DNA from: Nymphaea colorata
Lineage: Eukaryota; Streptophyta; Magnoliopsida; Nymphaeales; Nymphaeaceae
NCBI RefSeq assembly: GCF_008831285.2
Contig: NW_022204590.1
Span: 1-29,012 of the forward strand
Length of the DNA: 29,012 bases
Direction of reading: 5' to 3'
Positions 21,383 through 29,012 of this stretch are shown here, one piece after another. Under the pieces are notes generated by a model. The model did not search any database, had not been told where the DNA came from, and was given only the letters and a program-made list of their open reading frames with translations. Made by a program: the position numbers and the translations under genes. Position 1 is the stretch's first letter, and every line of letters starts with the position of its first letter.

Positions 21383-21540
21383 TATGATATTCTTTCTCAT
21401 CCAATAAATGTTGGATGTATGATTGGCGGTTCGGGATGTTGATTGTGGGCGATGTTAAAAAGGAGATGTATACTATATGAACAATGGATGATATTCAACT
21501 AGTCTTTGGACAATGTTTTCAAGAAGAGTGATATGAATGT
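21383..21540. repeat. Satellite unit 11, right part
   Basis: Completes half B of the interrupted unit (TATGATATTC to GATATGAATG). It has GTTAAAAAGGAGATG where most copies read GTTAGAAAAAGAGATG. With the retroelement and one GTTGG removed, the whole unit is 995 bp. Confidence 0.9.
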
Positions 21541-22884
21541 TTGAATCAAAGATTGGGATATTCCAACCATGGAAAATTATCTTTGATGTCGCCCATTCCA
21601 AGATTTTGTATTGAATATTTCATACGTTATAATTGTACATGGAAATTTGAAATCTTTATCCATTGGACAAAGATCATTATCATTACTCTTGTCCTTTCAA
21701 CTTGTTTATTGGATGTTTAGGAGATCACCCACATGATGTCGAAAAGTGGATCGTAGATCCCGATCCTACACTTAAATGCAAATCCAAGTACAACACTTGA
21801 ATATGATCACGTTAGACTTGTGATCTACACTCTTGTTGCAAAATCCAAATCGAACACGGTCCAGACTCAAGATATGAATCAGGTTAAGCGTTTTATTCAA
21901 GTCATTGGTCCCAAACCAAAACCCAACACTCAAGCCGAATCGTATCAGACTTTGGATTCAAACCGAGATTTTAAATCCGAGTGCAACACCTTGTCCGGGT
22001 CAGGTCAGACCTCTGATCCTAATTCCCATATGGCATCTTGTATCATTTGTATTGTATTATTTCTCATCGAGTAATCGTTGGACGTATGATTGACGATTCG
22101 AGAAGTTGATTGTGGACTATTTTTGAAAAAGTGATGTATACTTTATGAACAGTTTGTGATCTTCAATGATTTTTTGGATTCCTTTGCCAAGAAGATGGAT
22201 ATAAATATTAGAATCATGGATTGGGATATTTCAATGTTGCAAAACTATCTTTGATGCTACCCAATCAAAGATTTTGTGTTGAATATTTCATATGTAATAA
22301 TTGTACATGGAAAACTAAAATCCTTCTCATTGGGGCAAAGATCATTTTCATTACCTTTGACCTTTCAACTTGTTTATTGGGATGCTTAGGAGATCGCCCA
22401 CATAATGATGAAAAGTGGATTGTTGATCATGATCATAGACATAATCAAAACGCAAGTACAACATCAAAATAGGATCATATTAGACATGTGATCTAGACTC
22501 TACTTGCAAACACCTAAAGCCAGACGGATCAGACCTCTGGTTCGGACTCTGAATTACAACATCTATACCGGATCAGATGAGACCCCTGGTCCAAATTCAA
22601 CATCTTAATTAAATCATACTCATTCTCTAATCCAAATCATAAGTCCCAAATCAAAATCCAACACCTAAGACGGATCAGATTAGACCTCTGATCCAAATTC
22701 CCAATATGACGTTGTGTATCTTTGGTATGATATTCTTTCTCATCCAATAAACGTTGGATGTATGATTGGCGGTTCGGGATGTTGATTGTGGGCGATGTTA
22801 GAAAAAGAGATGTATACTATATGAACAATGGATGATATTCAACTAGTCTTTGGACAATGTTTTCAAGAAGAGTGATATGAATGT
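21541..22884. repeat. Satellite unit 12 (1344 bp)
   Basis: Half A at 21541 with GGTCCCAAACC and TCGTATCAG; half B at 22221 with CACATAATGATG, shared with unit 16. It lacks one 60-bp sub-repeat, with the junction inside GACCTCTGAT at 22683-22692. Confidence 0.92.
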
Positions 22885-24230
22885 TTGAATCAAAGATTGG
22901 GATATTCCAACCATGGAAAATTATCTTTGATGTCGCCCATTCCAAGATTTTGTATTGAATATTTCATACGTTATAATTGTACATGGAAATTTGAAATCTT
23001 TATCCATTGGACAAAGATCATTATCATTACTCTTGTCCTCTCAACATGTTTATTGGGATGTTTAGGAGATCAAACACATGATGTCGAAAAGTGGATCGTA
23101 GATCTCGATCCTATACTTAAATGCAAATCCAAGTACAACACTTGAATATGATCACGTTAGACTTGTGATCTACAATCTTGTTGCAAAATCCAAATCGAAC
23201 ACAGTCCAGACTCAAGATATGAATCAGGTTAAGCGTTTTATTCAAGTCATTGGTCCCAAACCAAAACCCAACACTCAAGCCGAATCGTATCAGACTTTTG
23301 ATTCAAACCGAGATTTTAAATCCGAGTGCAACACCTTGTCCGGGTCAGGTCAGACCTCTGATCCTAATTCCCATATGGCATCTTGTATCATTTGTATTGT
23401 ATTCTTTCTCATCGAGTAAATGTTGGACGTATGATTGACGATTCGAGAAGTTGATTGTGGACTATTTTTGAAAAAGTGATGTATACTTTATGAACAGTTT
23501 GTGATCTTCAATGATTTTTGGATTCCTTTGCCAAGAAGATGGATATAAATATTAGAATCATGGATTGGGAAATTTCAATGTTGGAAAACTATCTTTGATG
23601 CTACCCAATCAAAGATTTTGTGTTGAATATTTCATATGTAATAATTGTACATGGAAAACTAAAATCCTTCTCATTGGGGCAAAGATCATTTTCATTACCT
23701 TTGACCTTTCAACTTGTTTATTGAGATGCTTAGGAGATCGCCCACATGATGATGAAAAGTGGATTGTTGATCATGATCATAGACATAAATGAAAACACAA
23801 GTACTACATCAAAATAGGATCATATTAAACCTGTGATCTAGACTTCTACTTGCAAACACCTAAAGCCGGACGGATCAGACCTCTGGTTCGGACTCTGAAT
23901 TACAACATCTATACCGGATCAGATGAGACCCCTGGTCCAAATTCAACATCTTAATTAAATCATACTCATTCTCTAATCCAAATCATAAGTCCCAAATCGA
24001 AATCCAACACCTAAGACGGATCCGATTAGACCTCTGATCCAAATTCCCAATATGACGTTGTGTATCGTTGGTATGATATTCTTTCTCATCCAATAAATGT
24101 TGGATATATGATTGGCTGTTCGGGATGTTGATTGTGGGCGATGTTAGAAAAAGAGATGTATACTATATGAACAATAGATGATATTCAACTAGTCTTTGGA
24201 CAATGTTTTCAAGAAGAGTGATATGAATGT
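22885..24230. repeat. Satellite unit 13 (1346 bp)
   Basis: Half A at 22885 has GATCTCGATCCTATAC and CTACAATCTTG, shared with unit 14. Half B at 23565 carries the unit 9 diagnostic set (GGGAAATTTC, TTGAGATGC, AAATGAAAAC). It lacks the 60-bp sub-repeat, with the junction at 24029-24038 and the variant GGATCCGATTAG. Confidence 0.92.
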
Positions 24231-25635
24231 TTGAATCAAAGATTGGGATATTCCAACCATGGAAAATTATCTTTGATGTCGCCCATTCCAAGATTTTGTA
24301 TTGAATATTTCATACGTTATAATTGTACATGGAAATTTGAAATCTTTATCCATTGGACAAAGATCATTATCATTACTCTTGTCCTCTCAACATGTTTATT
24401 GGGATGTTTAGGAGATCACACACATGATGTCGAAAAGTAGATCGTAGATCTCGATCCTATACTTAAATGCAAATCCAAGTACAACACTTGAATATGATCA
24501 CGTTAGACTTGTGATCTACAATCTTGTTTCAAAATCCAAATCGAACACAGTCCAGACTCAAGATATGAATCAGGTTAAGCGTTTTATTCAAGTCATTGGT
24601 CCCAAACCAAAACCCAACACTCAAGCCGAATCGTATCAGACTTTTGATTCAAACCGAGATTTTAAATCCGAGTGCAACACCTTGTCCGGGTCAGGTCAGA
24701 CCTCTGATCCTAATTCCCATATGGCATCTTGTATCATTTGTATTGTATTCTTTCTCATCGAGTAAATGTTGGACGTATGATTGACGATTCGAGAAGTTGA
24801 TTGTGGACTATTTTTGAAAAGTGATGTATACTTTATGAACAGTTTGTGATCTTCAATGATTTTTTGGATTCCTTTGCCAAGAAGAAGGATATAAATATTA
24901 GAATCATGGATTGGGAAATTTCAATGTTGGAAAACTATCTTTGATGCTACCCAATCAAAGATTTTGTGTTGAATATTTCATATGTAATAATTGTACATGG
25001 AAAACTAAAATCCTTCTCATTGGGGCAAAGATCATTTTCATTACCTTTGACCTTTCAACTTGTTTATTGAGATGCTTAGGAGATCGCCCACATGATGATG
25101 AAAAGTGGATTGTTGATCATGATCATAGACATAAATGAAAACGCAAGTACAACATCAAAATAGGATCATATTAAACCTGTGATCTAGACTTCTACTTGCA
25201 AACACCTAAAGCCGGACGGATCAGACCTCTGGTTCGGACTCTGAATTACAACATCTATACCGGATCAGATGAGACCCCTGGTCCAAATTCAACATCTTAA
25301 TTAAATCATACTCATTCTCTAATCCAAATCATAAGTCCCAAATCAAAATCCAACACCTAAGACGGATCAGATTAGACCTCTGATTCAAATCGACATTTTA
25401 TATCCGAGTTCAACAGCCTAGACGGATCAGATCAGACCTCTGATCCAAATTCCCAATATGACGTTGTGTATCGTTGGTATGATATTCTTTCTCATCCAAT
25501 AAATGTTGGATGTATGATTGGCGGTTCGGGATGTTGATTGTGGACGATGTTAAAACAGAGATGTATACTATATGAACAATGGATGATATTCAACTATTCT
25601 TTGGACAATGTTTTCAAGAAGAGTGATATGAATGT
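24231..25635. repeat. Satellite unit 14 (1405 bp)
   Basis: Near twin of unit 13 in half A and half B (24911), but it keeps the 60-bp sub-repeat. At about 25416 it reads CAACAGCCTAGACGGATCAG, where other copies have CAACAGCTTATCAGGATCAG, as if a neighbouring sub-repeat had been copied in. AAGTAGATCG breaks the frame that is open in other copies. Confidence 0.92.
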
Positions 25636-26978
25636 TTGAATCAAAGATTGGGATATTCCAACCATAGAAAATTATATTCGATGTCGCCCATTCCAAGATT
25701 TTGTATTGAATATTTCGTACGTTATAATTGTACATGGAAATTTGAAATATTTATCCATTGGACAAAGATCATTATCATTACTCTTGTCCTCTCAACTTGT
25801 TTACTGGGATGTTTAGGAGATCACCACATGATGTCGAAAAGTGGATCGTAGATCCCGATCCTACACTTAAATGCAAATCCAAGTACAACACTTGAATATG
25901 ATCACGTTAGACTTGTGATCTACACTATTGTTGCAAAATCCAAATCGAACACAGTCCAGACTCAAGATATGAATCAGGTTAAGCGTTTTATTCAAGTCAT
26001 TGATCCCAAACCAAAACCCAACACTCAAGCCGAATCGGATTAGACTTTTGATTCAAACCGAGATTTTAAATCCGAGTGCAACACCTTGTCCGGGTCAGGT
26101 CAGACCTCTGATCCTAATTCCCATATGGCATCTTGTATCATTTGTATTGTATTCTTTCTCATCGAGTAAATGTTGGACGTATGATTGACGATTCGAGAAG
26201 TTGATTGTGGACTATTTTTGAAAAATTGATGTATACTTTATGAACAGTTTGTGATCTTCAATGATTTTTTGTATTCCTTTGCCAAGAAGATGGATATAAA
26301 TATTAGAATCATGGATTGGGATATTTCAATGTTGGAAAACTATCTTTGATGCTACCCAATCAAAGATTTTGTGTTGAATATTTCATATGTAATAATTGTA
26401 CATGGAAAACTAAAATCCTTCTCATTGGGGCAAAGATCATTTTCATTACCTTTGACCTTCAACTTGTTTATTGGGATGCTTAGGAGATCGCCCACATGAT
26501 GATGAAAAGTGGATTGTTGATCATGATCATAGACATAAATCAAAACGCAAGTACAACATCAATATAGGATCATATTAGACCTGTGATCTAGACTGTACTT
26601 GCAAACACCTAAAGCCGGACGGATCAGACCTCTGGTTCGGACTCTGAATTACAACATCTATACCGGATCAGATGAGACCCCTGGTCCAAATTCAACATCT
26701 TAATTAAATCATACTCATTCTCTAATCCAAATCATAAGTCCCAAATCAAAATCCAACACCTAAGACGGATCCGATTAGACCTCTGATCCAAATTCCCAAT
26801 ATGACGTTGTGTATCGTTGGTATGATATTCTTTCTCATCCAATAAATGTTGGACGTATGATTGGCGGTTCGGGATGTTGATTGTGGGCGATGTTAGAAAA
26901 GAGATGTATACTATATGAACAATGGATGATATTCAACTAGTCTTTGGACAATGTTTTCAAGAAGAGTGATATGAATGT
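25636..26978. repeat. Satellite unit 15 (1343 bp, V-type)
   Basis: Half A at 25636 is V type (ATTATATTCGATG, TTTCGTACG) and is preceded by GTTAAAACAGAGATG, as in unit 10. Half B at 26316 lacks the 60-bp sub-repeat (junction 26778-26787), with the same GGATCCGATTAG variant as unit 13. Confidence 0.92.
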
Positions 26979-28361
26979 TTGAATCAAAGATTGGGATATT
27001 CCGACCATGGAAAATTATCTTTGATGTCGCCCATTCCAAGATTTGTATTGAATATTCATACGTTATAATTGTACATGGAAATTTGAAATCTTTTCCATTG
27101 GACAAAGATCATTATCATTACTCTTGTCCTTTCAACTTGTTTATGGGATGTTTAGGAGATCACACACATATGTCGAAAGTGGATCGTAGATCCCGATCCT
27201 ACACTTAAATGCAAATCCAAGTACAACACTTGAATATGATCATGTTAGACTTGTGATCTACACTCTTGTTGCGAAATCCAAATCGAACACAGTCCAGACT
27301 CAAGATATGAATCAGGTTAAGCGTTTTATTCAAGTCATTGGTCCCAAACCAAAACCCAACACTCAAGCCGAATCGTATCAGACTTTGATTCAAACCGAGA
27401 TTTAAATCCAAGTGCAACACCTTGTCCGGGTCAGGTCAGACCTCTGATCCTAATTCCCATATGGCATCTTGTATCATTTGTATTGTATTCTTCTCATCGA
27501 GTAATCGTTGGACGTATGATGACGATTCGAGAAGTTGATTGTGGACTATTTTGAAAAAGTGATGTATACTTTATGAACAGTTTGTGATCTTCAATGATTT
27601 TTGGATTCCTTTGCCAAGAAGATGGATATAAATATTAGAATCATGGATTGGGATATTTCAATGTTGGAAACATCTTTGATGCTACCCAATCAAAGATTTG
27701 TGTTGAATATTTCATATGTAATAATGTACATGGAAAACTAAAATCCTTCTCATTGGGGCAAAGATCATTTTCATTACCTTTGACCTTTCAACTTGTTTAT
27801 TGAGATGCTTAGGAGATCGCCCACATAATGATGAAAAGTGGATTGTTGATCATGATCATAGACATAAATCAAAACGCAAGTACAACATCAAAATAGGATC
27901 ATATTGGACCTGTGATCTAGACTTCTACTTGCAAACACCTAAAGTCGGACGGATCAGACCTCTGGTTCGGACTCTGAATTACAACATCTATACCGGATAA
28001 GATGAGGCCCCTGGTCCAAATTCAACATCTTAATTAAATCATACTCATTCTCTAATCCAATCATAAGTTCCAAATCAAATCCAACACCTAAGACGGATCA
28101 GATTAGACCTCTGATTCAAATCGACATTTTATATCCGAGTTCAACAGCTTACAGGATCAGATCAGACCTCTGATCCAAATTTCCAATATGACGTTGTGTA
28201 TCGTTAGTATGATATTCTTTCTCATCCAATAAATGTTGGATGTATGATTGGCGGTTAGGGATGTGATTGTGGGCGATGTTAGAAAAGAGATGTATACTAT
28301 ATGAACAATGGATGATATTCAACTAGTCTTTGGACAATGTTTCAAGAAGAGTGAATGAATG
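26979..28361. repeat. Satellite unit 16 (1383 bp)
   Basis: Half A at 26979, half B at 27648. It shares CACATAATGATG and GAGTAATCGTTGG with unit 12. The many one-base losses (AATATTCATACG, ATATGTCGAAAGTGG, GATTTGTGTTG) resemble the erosion at the window start. Confidence 0.9.
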
Positions 28362-29012
28362 TTGAATCAAAGATTGGGATATTCCAACCATGGAATATAT
28401 CTCGATGTCGCCCATCCAAGATTTGTATGAATATTTCATACGTTATAATTGTACATGGAAATTTGAAATCTTATGCATTGGACAAAGATCATTATCATTA
28501 CTCTTGTCCTTTCAACTTGTTTATTGGGATGTTTAGGAGACCACCCACATGATGTTGAAAGTGGATCGTAGATCCCGATCCTACACTTAAATGCAAATCC
28601 AAGTACAACACTTGAATATGATCACGTTAGACTTGTGATCTACACTCTTGTTGCAAAATCCAAATCGAACACAATCCTAACTCAAGATATGAATCAGGTT
28701 AAGCGTTTTATCAAGTCATTGATCCCAAACCAAAACCCACACTCAAGCCGAATCGGATTAGACTTTTGATTCAAACCGAGATTTTAAATCCGAGTGCAAC
28801 ACCTTGTCCGGGTCAGGTCAGACCTCTGATCCTAATTCCCATATGGCATCTTGTATCATTTGTATTGTATTCTTTCTCATCGAGTAAATGTTGGACGTAT
28901 GATTGACGATTCGAGAAGTTGATTGTGGACTATTTTGAAAAAGTGATGTATACTTTATGAACAGTTTGTGATCTTCAATGATTTTTTGGATTCCTTTGCC
29001 AAGAAGATGGAT
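28362..29012. repeat. Satellite unit 17 (partial, cut by window end)
   Basis: Contains nearly all of half A and stops at GCCAAGAAGATGGAT, about 20 bp before the half B anchor. It has single-base losses in its first ~200 bp (for example GTGAATGAATGTTGAATC, CCATCCAAGATTTG). Confidence 0.88.

Larger units (their letters stand above)
21378..29012. repeat. Satellite array, right block
   Basis: Same repeat and same direction as the left block. Half A anchors lie at 21541, 22885, 24231, 25636, 26979 and 28362 (periods 1344, 1346, 1405, 1343 and 1383). The three short periods each lack the same ~60-bp sub-repeat in half B. No gene was recognised. Confidence 0.95.

Noticed and set aside
1-29012. CRISPR-like array
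   Set aside because: The repeats are ~1.4 kb units with internal degenerate ~50-bp cores, without unique spacers or cas genes, and the retroelement indicates a plant genome.

Overview
The window is a plant-type satellite DNA array, AT-rich and apparently non-coding, into which one complete Ty1/copia LTR retrotransposon has inserted. The plant assignment rests on the retroelement. Its single gag-pol frame runs gag, CCHC knuckle, protease, integrase, reverse transcriptase, RNase H, and its primer-binding site matches the 3' end of initiator methionine tRNA. I cannot name the species. No ordinary host gene, tRNA, rRNA or CRISPR array was recognised.

Layout: positions 1-16023 and 21378-29012 are one continuous tandem array, split only by the element. 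The repeat is a dimer of about 1.40 kb made of two diverged halves, called A and B here, of about 670 and 730 bp. The halves align along their whole length, at about 85% identity by eye over the best ~100 bp and less elsewhere. The window holds 18 copies of half A (first and last partial) and 17 copies of half B. Within each half is a shorter degenerate sub-repeat of about 40-60 bp built on a GATCAG..AGACCTCTGAT core. This gives three nested levels of periodicity.

The retrotransposon occupies 16024-21377 on the + strand. It has two 286-bp LTRs that look identical base for base, a perfect 5-bp target duplication (GTTGG), a PBS abutting the 5' LTR, a GC-rich leader with short tandem repeats, one uninterrupted 1436-codon gag-pol frame (16787-21097), and a purine tract abutting the 3' LTR. 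Nothing visible is broken, so it is a recent and possibly still competent insertion. Removing it and one copy of GTTGG restores the satellite sequence.

The array carries clear marks of unequal exchange: a near-identical neighbouring pair (units starting 8182 and 9586), a chimeric half (6776), a block resemblance linking units on both sides of the element, three copies of a one-sub-repeat (60 bp) deletion, and one ~400-bp internal deletion (near 15413). Many single-base losses cluster near both window ends, reflecting either array-edge decay or consensus errors in the assembly. Short open frames recur in every satellite unit, but the differences between the two halves fall mostly on first and second codon positions, so I do not call them genes.
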